From: Lysobacterales bacterium
Lineage (GTDB): Bacteria; Pseudomonadota; Gammaproteobacteria; Xanthomonadales; Xanthomonadaceae
Reading direction: 5' to 3'
Assembly (NCBI GenBank): GCA_016718605.1
Contig: JADKCY010000017.1
Span: forward strand, 1-35,302
Length of the DNA: 35,302 bases
The position numbers were made by a program, and so were the translations under genes. Of this stretch, positions 18,143 to 25,857 are shown in pieces. Position 1 is the stretch's first letter. Every line of letters begins with the position of its first letter. The notes under the pieces were generated by a model. That model saw only the letters and a program-made list of their open reading frames with translations, was not told the DNA's origin and ran no database searches.

Positions 18143-19518
18143 CGAAACGACTTGGCCTTTGGTTTCGACCGGGCCAGTGCTGCCGCCTTGAGTTCGCGCG
18201 TGATGCGGTCGCCCATGTCCTCGACGGGCTTGGGCGGCGTGTGTTGGTGGAGATGGGGGCGGTAGGCGTAATTCCACGCGTCTAGGCAGTGGTCACTCAT
18301 GCCCTCGCGGTGGTTCTTGCGGTCCTTGTCCCACACAACCGTGTTGGCCTCGTCGATGAGTTGGCGGCACTGGGCGGCGTCGACTACGAGGTCTCCACGC
18401 TGGAGGTTGTCCTGCATGCGGACGATGTTGGATGCCTTTTCGTGCTTGATTGCCGCCGCGACTGGCACGCCGTAGTCCTGCTGCAAGATGGCCTGGTACC
18501 CCTTGGCTAAGCCGCCCGTGTCCATGTAGAGCTCTTGGACGCCGAACAGGGAGACGAGCCGCTTTATCTCCTTGGCGATGGCCTCGGGTTTCATCGCCGA
18601 GTCACCGTTGGCGAACCGCGTGTAGACCTGCGGTTGGCCCCAAATTGACGTGCAGACGACGAATGCCGTCGAGTCGTCGTAGCCCACGTCGATGCCCATC
18701 GTGGTGCGCCGCAATCCGAACTGGGGGAGCGTGCCGTCGAAGAGGTTCTGGAGCGGGTCGACGTAGTAGATGAGGGCGGACGAGTCGAGGCACCAAAGGC
18801 CTTTGTATTCGCGTACCCACGTTGGGTGAGCCTCGCTGATTCGCAGGCGTGTCTCGCGGTAGATGCGGGCGAGGTCTGGGTTGTGGTGCCAGGCGTGGTG
18901 TGGGTTGTCGAAGAGGGACCAAGCTCGAGTTGGCCAGCGCGTGACCTCGGGGTCGTCGCCGGTCGAGAGCGCCCAGAATAGACCGGTTGGCACAGGGCCA
19001 GGTGTGCCACTCAGTCGAAGCGGGGCCCCGACGTCGGTCAGCGCCGCGGAGAGCACATCGTAAATGAGCCACTTGAGCACTTCGTCGCGGTGAGTGCCTG
19101 CTTCGTCGATGGTGACGTCGGAGAATTTGTAGCCGCGGAACTTCTCGGCTTCGCGCTTGTCCTTGCACCCAGCCAGCCAGATGTAGCCACCCTTTGGGTG
19201 GTACAGCTTGTTGTCACGCCATCGCAGCCCAAGGTCCCACTGCTTGTTTGCGTTGGTCAGGTAGTTCGCCAGGTTGCCCATCGAGTGCTCTTGGGTGAGC
19301 GTCACGTACAGGTTGGGGACCTTTGGGTTGGCCAGTAGAGCCTGGATGTGTCGCGCCCCGAGAGCGTGAGTCTTGCCAGCGCGACGAGTGCACAGGATGG
19401 CCTCCCACTCGTTGCCAGCGTCTAGGATGCCGCGCTGCTGAGCGAAACAGTCGGTGTACCAGGGCCGCGGGTCACCCTTGCGCCGCTCGGTCTTACTCCA
19501 CTCGGCTAGGGCTCGCAC
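18139..19518 (-). CDS. terL: Terminase large subunit
   Basis: The 459-residue protein from GTG 19518 (AAGG upstream) is the DNA-packaging motor. It shows a Walker A variant CTRRAGKT (43-50), Walker B VTIDEA with D138 and E139, and the coupling motif SGTPGP (170-175). The RNase H-like nuclease has first acid D277 in MGIDVGYDD, a further YMDTGG segment and a late DHCLDAWNY. It pumps genome DNA into the prohead and cuts it. The frame extends upstream to 19665 but that part overlaps terS and looks non-coding. It lies on the opposite strand to the portal, which is unusual, with terS just upstream. Confidence 0.93.
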   Translation of the reverse strand: MRALAEWSKTERRKGDPRPWYTDCFAQQRGILDAGNEWEAILCTRRAGKTHALGARHIQALLANPKVPNLYVTLTQEHSMGNLANYLTNANKQWDLGLRWRDNKLYHPKGGYIWLAGCKDKREAEKFRGYKFSDVTIDEAGTHRDEVLKWLIYDVLSAALTDVGAPLRLSGTPGPVPTGLFWALSTGDDPEVTRWPTRAWSLFDNPHHAWHHNPDLARIYRETRLRISEAHPTWVREYKGLWCLDSSALIYYVDPLQNLFDGTLPQFGLRRTTMGIDVGYDDSTAFVVCTSIWGQPQVYTRFANGDSAMKPEAIAKEIKRLVSLFGVQELYMDTGGLAKGYQAILQQDYGVPVAAAIKHEKASNIVRMQDNLQRGDLVVDAAQCRQLIDEANTVVWDKDRKNHREGMSDHCLDAWNYAYRPHLHQHTPPKPVEDMGDRITRELKAAALARSKPKAKSFR

Positions 19519-20039
19519 GGTTCGGCCTTGGTCCACCCTTCGGCACGCAGCACGTCCTCCCAGTGCGGCAGCAGCCTTCGAACAAGCTCTTCGATGGGCG
19601 GCCTGGGCGGGTTGCCGTGCTCGTCGAGGGATATCTCGGAGCTCCCCGCCGAGCCGCCGCACCACTCGTCAATCATGAGCTCGATGAGGCGCGGTTGGGG
19701 GTTACGCAGCTCGGCGCGGACTGCGTCTTCCGTGCTGGCATCAAGTGGCACATCCTTGTCTGCGTTGTCCCGAGCGTCACAGGACACGAGCAGCTTGGAC
19801 AAGGCCAGGATTCGGTGCTGGGGGTCGTCGGCATGCTCGCCCTCATACAGCAGGCGGTCAGTCACCCGCTCTCGGAGGCTTGCTCGCTGTGCCCTGAGTG
19901 TGCCCTTCCCCCCCTGTTCCAGCTGTTTTAGCGCCTTCCAGTAGGTGAAGTGGCCCCACTTTTGCACGATTGTACGTTGAGAGAGACGAGCCTGTATGTC
20001 CTTGACGCAATACATCAGGGCCAATGTAGGAGCTAACAC
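19506..20039 (-). CDS. terS: Terminase small subunit (probable)
   Basis: The 177-residue product from GTG 20039 (GAGGG upstream) contains an N-terminal helix-turn-helix-like part (VKDIQARLSQRTIVQKWGHF, then YWKALKQLEQG). A helical middle and an acidic C-terminal part ending near LPHWEDVLRAEGWTKAE follow. Size, HTH start and position directly before terL fit a small terminase, which binds the packaging site and recruits the motor. A longer frame to 20246 would overlap the portal start and looks like control-region sequence. The start is uncertain (ATG 20015 is an alternative). Confidence 0.7.
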   Translation of the reverse strand: MLAPTLALMYCVKDIQARLSQRTIVQKWGHFTYWKALKQLEQGGKGTLRAQRASLRERVTDRLLYEGEHADDPQHRILALSKLLVSCDARDNADKDVPLDASTEDAVRAELRNPQPRLIELMIDEWCGGSAGSSEISLDEHGNPPRPPIEELVRRLLPHWEDVLRAEGWTKAEPCEP

Positions 20040-20237
20040 AGCACCCTCAGTTCCCTTGTCGCGCGGGTCGTACAGGATTGGACCTAGGCTAACGTTTGAC
20101 TCCACATGGCACAGATTGACACACGGCACACACTGTGCCAAGCTCCGCGTTATGCGCTTTCGTGCCACGAGTGCCAGTTTGGTCGAGATTGGGGCGATTC
20201 TGGGACAGATTTGGGCGTTGCGGAGTGACTTGGAGAC
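20040..20237. promoter_or_regulatory. Divergent control region between terminase and structural operons
   Basis: Nearly 200 bases without a convincing gene lie between terS and the portal. The inverted repeat TGGCACAG (20107-20114) / CTGTGCCA (20133-20140) flanks TTGACA (20116-20121), with a third GGCACA at 20125. Another TTGACT is at 20096. No strong -10 box pairs with them at 17 bases. It is the likely site of late promoters and their regulator. A packaging site near terS is also possible. Confidence 0.5.
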
Positions 20238-22136
20238 ATGAGCCAACTCGCATCGAATTGCCCGTGGTGGGAGGAAAAAGACGACTACGAGCTAGGGCGC
20301 AACCTGGCCACTGTCGTCGAGCGACTCAAAAACTCGCAAGGTTGGCGTAAGACACTGGCCTCGGAGCGTCTATCGACCTACATGGGGCGCGAAACCGACG
20401 TAGACAGCGTGGACCGTGACACAGGGTGGCTCAATCGGTACCGCGCCAACGAGGCAATCACGTTCGCGCAATCGGCGGTAAACACGTGTGTTGCACGGAT
20501 TGCGGCCAAGCAGAGGCCCAAGCCCATGGTGCTCACCCAGGGCGCCGACTTCACGACGCGCATCCAAGCTCGCAAGCGCTCCAAGTTCCTCGAAGGGCAA
20601 TTCCACGAGGCACAGGGCGTGCTGTACCCGACGCTTTACGACCTCGGGTATTCGCTGTTCGAGGACGCTGCCATCTTCGACGGCTGGGCCAAGGTCACGC
20701 TCGACAAGGTGCTCAAGAAGTTTGCCGTAGACCGCAAGTTCTCATGGCTCATCTACTTTGACGAGGTCGACTCGCGACACGGAAAGCCCCATGCCATCTA
20801 CGAGCAACGGTTCGTGGATGTTGGCGTTCTGTGCGGCGAATTCCCGGAGAAGGAAGATATCATCCGGTCCAACGCTACTAAGAATATCTCACCAATCAGC
20901 TACGGCATCAGCGACAAGCGCGAGGTCATCGTGTGGGAGGCCTACACAAAGGCCACTTGCGAAGACGAGCCAGGCATGCGCGTCGTGCTGCTCGGCGACA
21001 TCGTGTTGCACAAGGAAGAGTGGACGCACGACGGTTTCCCGTACGTGCCCATGTTTTGGCGCAAGGCTCGCATTGGTTGCCAGGGCATTCCGATGGTGGA
21101 CGCTTGCCGAGTGCCGCAAGCTCGCGCGAACCACTTCCACGACCGTTGCGCAGAGAACGCAAACCTGCTCGCTGGTGGGTACCTCGACGTTGAGATTGGC
21201 GCGTACGGCGAAGACCAGATGACGCAGCTCGAGTCCAACGAAGCCGTGAAGATTCTGAAGCGGCTCCCTGGAACCAACCCGTCGACGATTACGATGCCGC
21301 AGCCATTCGCGCCGCAAGTGCTCGACCTGGCCGTCATGTACGGGACCATGGTGTTCGAGCGGGCTGGCGTATCTGAGCTTGCGGCGCAGAGCAAACGCGA
21401 GCCGGGCGTAGACTCTGGCGTCGCAATCCGCAACATGACCGACCTGCAGGACATGCTGTTTCTTCCTCAGGCGCGCATGTTCGAACAGTGGTTCGTCGAC
21501 GTCGGAAAGGTGATGCTGTGGCTGGTCAACGACTTTATCGACGCCAACCCGACCGAAAGTATCACCGCGTACCTGCCCGACTCTGGCGGGTTCCTCGATT
21601 CCATCGATTGGCAAGCCGTCGACGTTGGCGAGAAGTCGCTCTACACGGTCCAGATTCAGCCCGGTTCAGCGCTAGCCGATAGCTACGGGGCCAAGCTCCA
21701 GTTCGTCAACGAGCTGCTAGCTGGCGGAATGATTGACGCTGAAACAGCCAAGCGTTTCATGATGCAGGGCAACCCGGATTTGGAAGCGTATTCCAACCGG
21801 ACGAATGCTCAGTACAACTGGATTGAACGGCTCATCACTGAGTGCCTCGACGCTGAGGACGGCGAAGAGGACATGGAGCCTCCAGACCCGCTGATGAACC
21901 TGCTCGATGCCACGTTCCAGATGAACCAGGCCTACATTGAGGTCTCATCGTGGCCCAACACGCCCGAGACCAAGCGCCGCGCGATCCGGAATTGGATTAC
22001 GCAGGCCATCGAGCTCGTGCAGCGCGCCAAGGGACCAGCACAACCACCCGCAGGAGCAGCGCCGCCCGGTCCAGGGCCAGGAGCGCCACCGCCAGCACCA
22101 CCAATGCCAGGGGGTCCGCCTCCTGCGCTCAACTAG
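20238..22136 (+). CDS. Portal protein
   Basis: The 632-residue protein has GGAG upstream of ATG 20238 and is the first gene of the morphogenesis operon. The pattern (YRANEAITFAQSAVNTCVAR, FEDAAIFDGWAKV, YFDEVDSRHGKPHAIYEQRF) is typical of portals of short-tailed phages, which form a dodecameric ring at one capsid vertex. The long helical part (YDLGYSLFEDAA) and SELAAQSKREPGVDSGVAIRN region further support this. The C-terminus is a proline/glycine/alanine tail (residues about 595-632). Position before scaffold and coat supports the call. Confidence 0.88.
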   Translation: MSQLASNCPWWEEKDDYELGRNLATVVERLKNSQGWRKTLASERLSTYMGRETDVDSVDRDTGWLNRYRANEAITFAQSAVNTCVARIAAKQRPKPMVLTQGADFTTRIQARKRSKFLEGQFHEAQGVLYPTLYDLGYSLFEDAAIFDGWAKVTLDKVLKKFAVDRKFSWLIYFDEVDSRHGKPHAIYEQRFVDVGVLCGEFPEKEDIIRSNATKNISPISYGISDKREVIVWEAYTKATCEDEPGMRVVLLGDIVLHKEEWTHDGFPYVPMFWRKARIGCQGIPMVDACRVPQARANHFHDRCAENANLLAGGYLDVEIGAYGEDQMTQLESNEAVKILKRLPGTNPSTITMPQPFAPQVLDLAVMYGTMVFERAGVSELAAQSKREPGVDSGVAIRNMTDLQDMLFLPQARMFEQWFVDVGKVMLWLVNDFIDANPTESITAYLPDSGGFLDSIDWQAVDVGEKSLYTVQIQPGSALADSYGAKLQFVNELLAGGMIDAETAKRFMMQGNPDLEAYSNRTNAQYNWIERLITECLDAEDGEEDMEPPDPLMNLLDATFQMNQAYIEVSSWPNTPETKRRAIRNWITQAIELVQRAKGPAQPPAGAAPPGPGPGAPPPAPPMPGGPPPALN

Positions 22137-22145
22137 GAGAGACCC

Positions 22146-22334
22146 ATGGCAGCAGCAAAAGACAAGCCAGCAGAAGAGAAACCGTGCCCAGTTCGCCCCG
22201 ACTTCGAGTTGGTCGAGCTTTCCCCCGAGCAGATGCGTTTGCTCAAGGTCCGCAGTGAGCCGCTCGGCGTATCTGTTGACGTGTATCACCACATCTTTTC
22301 GCATGGCGCCAACTTCGCGCGCCTCAACGCGTAA
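22146..22334 (+). CDS. Small hypothetical protein between portal and scaffold
   Basis: The 62-residue protein starts at ATG 22146 with GGAGAG upstream. The lysine/glutamate-rich start (AAAKDKPAEEKP) precedes a small folded part (FELVELSPEQMRLLKVRSEP, YHHIFSHGANF). It is not recognised. It may be a small head-assembly factor by position. Confidence 0.65.
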   Translation: MAAAKDKPAEEKPCPVRPDFELVELSPEQMRLLKVRSEPLGVSVDVYHHIFSHGANFARLNA

Positions 22335-22361
22335 CTAGCAGCATCGTTCGGGAGTTAACCA

Positions 22362-23306
22362 ATGGCAGACGATAACATTCCAGTCGATTCAGTCGACCAA
22401 GGCGGCTCAGGGCAAGACTCGCGCGCCGCCGCAATTGCAAACGCTCTGGCCACCAACAAGGTTGGCGAGACAGAGCAGCAGACGCCCGAGCAGGCCGAGG
22501 CAGATGCAGACCCATGGGCGCCAAAGCTGGCCCCGGTCAAGATTGCGTCTGCTCGTGACCGCATCCTGGCAAAGCAGAGCGCGCAGCAAGCCGCTCAGCA
22601 GTCGCAGACGTTGCAGGCACAGTTCGACCAGCTTCAAGCTCGTCTCACTGAGGTGACTGGCGCCGAGCAAAACGCCATGGCCAAGTTCCAAGAGCACTTG
22701 GACAAGGGCGATGTCGAGGCAGCACTCAAGGTCAAGGGGTTGCCTGTTTCGTTCGAAGACCTTCAGCGCGCCAAGCTCAAGCAATTGGGAGCCCTCTCCG
22801 ACGCCCCGCGCGATCCGCGTGTGGACGCGATGGCCGAGGAGCTACGAGCGCTCAAAGAAGAGAAGCAGAAGCAACAGGAAGCCTTTCGCCAGCGCCGAGA
22901 GCAAGAGGCGCAGCAACGCGAATGGCAAGAGGGCGTGGCGCAGGTAAAAGCCGAGATTGAAGCGCTCGAGCTACCAGGGGCCAAAGCGCTGGTAAACCTG
23001 CACGGGTTCAGCGACTCGGTGCTCGCCATCATGACCAAGAACCCTGAAGCATCGGTGGAACAAGCCGCCGCTCTGGTGCGACGTGACTACCAAGCGCTGT
23101 GGACCAACCTACAAGAGGCGTTCGGTGGTGGCACTCCCCCAACGCAGCAGCAACCAGCCGGAAAGCAGACGCTTGCGCAGTCCGTAGCAAGCCGCGCCAA
23201 GCCTCGACAGGCCGCGCCGAACCCTCTCCAGAACCTCCCCGATGACGTCCCACTGAAGGACAGGCGAGCACGGGCACTCGACATGGCGCTCAAGGGATTG
23301 ACCTGA
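22362..23306 (+). CDS. Scaffold protein (probable)
   Basis: The 314-residue protein is acidic at the start and has a long glutamine/alanine/glutamate-rich coiled coil (about residues 70-210, for example EEKQKQQEAFRQRREQEAQQ). A more basic end follows. Position between portal and coat, length and helical composition fit a capsid scaffold that templates the prohead and is then released. The start ATG is preceded by GGGAGTTAACCA, which resembles the right end of the repeat elements at 10829. No protease domain is visible. Confidence 0.78.
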   Translation: MADDNIPVDSVDQGGSGQDSRAAAIANALATNKVGETEQQTPEQAEADADPWAPKLAPVKIASARDRILAKQSAQQAAQQSQTLQAQFDQLQARLTEVTGAEQNAMAKFQEHLDKGDVEAALKVKGLPVSFEDLQRAKLKQLGALSDAPRDPRVDAMAEELRALKEEKQKQQEAFRQRREQEAQQREWQEGVAQVKAEIEALELPGAKALVNLHGFSDSVLAIMTKNPEASVEQAAALVRRDYQALWTNLQEAFGGGTPPTQQQPAGKQTLAQSVASRAKPRQAAPNPLQNLPDDVPLKDRRARALDMALKGLT

Positions 23307-23334
23307 TTCCAGCGTCGTGCAACACTACTGCATC

Positions 23335-23350
23335 CCCCGTTTCGACGGGG
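23335..23350 (+). promoter_or_regulatory. UUCG-loop hairpin between scaffold and coat genes
   Basis: CCCCGT-TTCG-ACGGGG is a perfect six-pair stem closed by a very stable UUCG tetraloop. It lies in the 185-base gap 23307-23491, which holds no gene. No T-run follows, so RNA processing or stability of the coat message is more likely than termination. A TTGACC-17-AACACT promoter-like pair (23298-23326) precedes it. Confidence 0.5.
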
Positions 23351-23491
23351 AGACATCCAGCAGGCTCGGCAAACCTGACTGAGTAAACGCCAACCCGGTT
23401 CCGCGCTCCGTACTGCGCGAGGTAATCCGAGCCCGCTCATCGACCAGAGTGGCCCGAGTAGTCAGGTCGGTTCAACCAACCAGGAGCTACA

Positions 23492-24742
23492 ATGGCTACT
23501 TACGATACGTTGGCGAGTCTCGACTCGTTCCTAAAGCAGTACTACAAGAACTACGACTCGGTCGAAGCGGCTTACTCAAAGAAGTACCCGTTTCTGTCGA
23601 TGGTGACCAAGAAACGCAACGTCACCGGTAACCCCATGAAGATTCCGATGCTCACCGGCGACGGCGCGGGCATCTCAGGTAACTACACGTCGGCGGCCGC
23701 GAGCGCGTCGGGGCTCGAAGGCCCCGCGTTCTTCGTGCAGCCTGGCGACTTCATTGGCGTTGTCCCGCTGGATTTCAAGAGCCAGCTGGCAATGACCGAC
23801 CCGGGCAGTTTCATTGACTACACGGGCAAGAGCATCGACGCCAAAATCAACGCCATGGGCCGCGCGCATGCACGGTTCCTCTTCGGCAACGGCGGTGGCT
23901 CAATTGGTCGTCGCGCATCAGCGTCTGTCAACGTCATCACGCTGGCAACCCCGTCCGATACCATCAACTTCTGGAAGGGCCAGGTTATCCGGGCGTCCAC
24001 TGGTGACGGTACATCAGGCGCGCACACGCAAAAGACCGGCTCGACCACTGTTGCGAGCGTGAACCGTGAATCCGGGACCGTTACGCTGACCAGCGCCGCT
24101 GCCATCTCTGGCTTTGCGGACAATGACTACCTGTTCATCGACGGCTTGTTCGCCGGTGACCAGTCGCAAGTATCGGTCATGAAGGGCTTGCCATGCTGGC
24201 TCACGGAAACGGCTGCCACGGACACGCTGTGGACCGTCAACCGAACCAACTACCCAGAGCTCTCGGGCTACCGTAACCCCAACGCAGCTACGGCTGGCGG
24301 TGTGGTTGACCGGTTCCGAGCACTGGCCACCATCGGTTCGCGCACGTACTCGGGCGTAGGAAGCCTCGGCGTCATGTTCACCGACCAGTGGGAAGTGGCC
24401 GCGAAGACCCTTCAAAACCAGGGTTACCGCCCCATCACGGTCGATGCGACCGAGACCAAGGCGGGCTACAAGAAACTAGGCATCATGGGCCAATACGGTG
24501 AGATCGACCTCATCGGTGACCCGTTCTGTCCGGCGCTGACCGGATACATCCTCGACCTCGAGGCCATCCAGATTGCGCATCTCGGCGACGACCTCATCAA
24601 CTGGTTCAAGAGCAAAGAGGGCAACATGTACGTGCCTTCGAACACCAACATGGGCTGGGAAGTGCGCCTCGCGAGCTACCCAAACCTGGCAATGGACGCA
24701 CCGTGGAAACACGGCGTCACCCCGCTGCCCACGTTGCCGTAA
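23492..24742 (+). CDS. Major capsid protein (HK97-fold, probable)
   Basis: The 416-residue protein follows the scaffold and has GGAG before ATG 23492. It starts TYDTLASLDSFLKQYYKNYD, then a small-residue-rich segment, an FVQPGDFIGVVPLDFKSQLA strand region and a long helix (DYTGKSIDAKINAMGRAHAR). It ends with YVPSNTNMGWEVRLASYPNLA, the typical late strand set of coat proteins near HK97 fold. It forms the icosahedral shell. Position, length and composition make the call strong although no exact family is named. Confidence 0.85.
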   Translation: MATYDTLASLDSFLKQYYKNYDSVEAAYSKKYPFLSMVTKKRNVTGNPMKIPMLTGDGAGISGNYTSAAASASGLEGPAFFVQPGDFIGVVPLDFKSQLAMTDPGSFIDYTGKSIDAKINAMGRAHARFLFGNGGGSIGRRASASVNVITLATPSDTINFWKGQVIRASTGDGTSGAHTQKTGSTTVASVNRESGTVTLTSAAAISGFADNDYLFIDGLFAGDQSQVSVMKGLPCWLTETAATDTLWTVNRTNYPELSGYRNPNAATAGGVVDRFRALATIGSRTYSGVGSLGVMFTDQWEVAAKTLQNQGYRPITVDATETKAGYKKLGIMGQYGEIDLIGDPFCPALTGYILDLEAIQIAHLGDDLINWFKSKEGNMYVPSNTNMGWEVRLASYPNLAMDAPWKHGVTPLPTLP

Positions 24743-24771
24743 TCGCTGAGTGAGTAGGAAAGGACAAGCCA

Positions 24772-25119
24772 ATGCCTGGACCTCTACCAACCAGTCTGAA
24801 CACCACCATCCGCATGCCGGGTGGTGACCAGGTCGTTATGATTCCGTTTCGAGCCACGACCAACGGTTCGAACGTGATGACTATCGACCCGGGCTCGACC
24901 TATGACGGCACGTTGACGGTTACCAACTCGGGCAACCAGTACACGTTCGTTTTGGGCCCGCACAAGGCGGCAATCTGCGCGATCGTCAACTCATCGTTGG
25001 CGGCTGCACCGAACGGCGCAATCGGCTCCACGCTCCCGTCCGCGGGCACGTTGCGAATCGACTTCACGGGCGCGCAAACCAACGCTCAAATCAACGGCGT
25101 GTTTTTCGTCGAGGTTTGA
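24772..25119 (+). CDS. Possible head decoration or minor head protein
   Basis: The 115-residue protein is almost entirely short strands with many threonine, serine, glycine and asparagine residues (MTIDPGSTYDGTLTVTNSGN). This is typical of a small beta-sandwich. It directly follows the coat gene, where decoration or cement proteins often lie. No motif proves it; a host-binding Ig-like domain is also possible. Confidence 0.5.
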   Translation: MPGPLPTSLNTTIRMPGGDQVVMIPFRATTNGSNVMTIDPGSTYDGTLTVTNSGNQYTFVLGPHKAAICAIVNSSLAAAPNGAIGSTLPSAGTLRIDFTGAQTNAQINGVFFVEV

Positions 25120-25122
25120 CCT

Positions 25123-25854
25123 ATGGCTCTCACGCTGACGTTGGCGCAGTTACGCTCTGAGGTGGGGCTCTGCTTAGACATCCCCATCGGCGACGCGTAC
25201 CTGCCCAACGCAGTCGTGGACCAGTGGCTCAACATGGCCGTGCAGGAGTACGCCGCGCATCGCGCCGCGTATGGCTTGAGCGACCAGAAGCGAACCACAT
25301 TGACAGGCAGCGTGAGCGCTACAGCCGGAGCCGATGGGTTTCCGGCCAACGAAGTTCTCGCGCTGCCCTCCGACTTTACCGCGGTCGTCTCACTGAGCCT
25401 CAATTACCAAGGCCTCCAGCGACCGTTGCAACTCATGGCGGAGTCCGACCGGCAACGGTACGTGCTCACGGCACTCACAACCTACGGCCCACCCGAGCTT
25501 TACGAGGTGGTAGACGCTACTCCCAGTCTCACAGCTCGAGCTCGGGTGTGGCCACCTATGCAATCCGCGTATACGTTCGAGCTCATCTACCGTCCGCAGG
25601 TGACGACGCTGACCCTCGACGCAGACACGTGGGAATACCTGCCCGGCACGGCTGACCTAGTGGTGTGCGGCGTGGCGCTCAAGCAGGCGACGCGCGAGGG
25701 CATCCAGGAGCCTCAGCAGTACCAGGCCATCCAACAGCGTTACGACCGCGCGCTTGCCGCGTTGCAACGCATGTCCTCGCGAGACGGTGGGGTCGGCGCG
25801 ATGCGCGACACACGCTCGGCGCGCAACTTCGACCGTTTCCGCCGAGGCTGGTGA
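25123..25854 (+). CDS. Head-tail adaptor protein (probable)
   Basis: The 243-residue protein begins LTLAQLRSEVGLCLDIPIG and AVVDQWLNMAVQEYAAHRA, a helical pattern common to adaptor (connector) proteins that plug under the portal ring. A strand-rich middle and a helical end with basic residues (MRDTRSARNFDRFRRGW) follow. Position after coat and decoration fits gp4-type adaptors of P22-like phages. No lysozyme motif is seen. Confidence 0.65.
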   Translation: MALTLTLAQLRSEVGLCLDIPIGDAYLPNAVVDQWLNMAVQEYAAHRAAYGLSDQKRTTLTGSVSATAGADGFPANEVLALPSDFTAVVSLSLNYQGLQRPLQLMAESDRQRYVLTALTTYGPPELYEVVDATPSLTARARVWPPMQSAYTFELIYRPQVTTLTLDADTWEYLPGTADLVVCGVALKQATREGIQEPQQYQAIQQRYDRALAALQRMSSRDGGVGAMRDTRSARNFDRFRRGW

Positions 25855-25857
25855 TTC

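Noticed and set aside
20040..20246. Extension of the small terminase gene to an ATG at 20246
   Set aside because: It would overlap the divergent portal start and translate the palindromic control region; GTG 20039 with GAGGG is better.
22325..22358. Fifth copy of the intergenic repeat element before the scaffold gene
   Set aside because: Only the right end (GGGAGTTAACC) and a GCATCG are present; the left end and hairpin are missing, so it may be chance.
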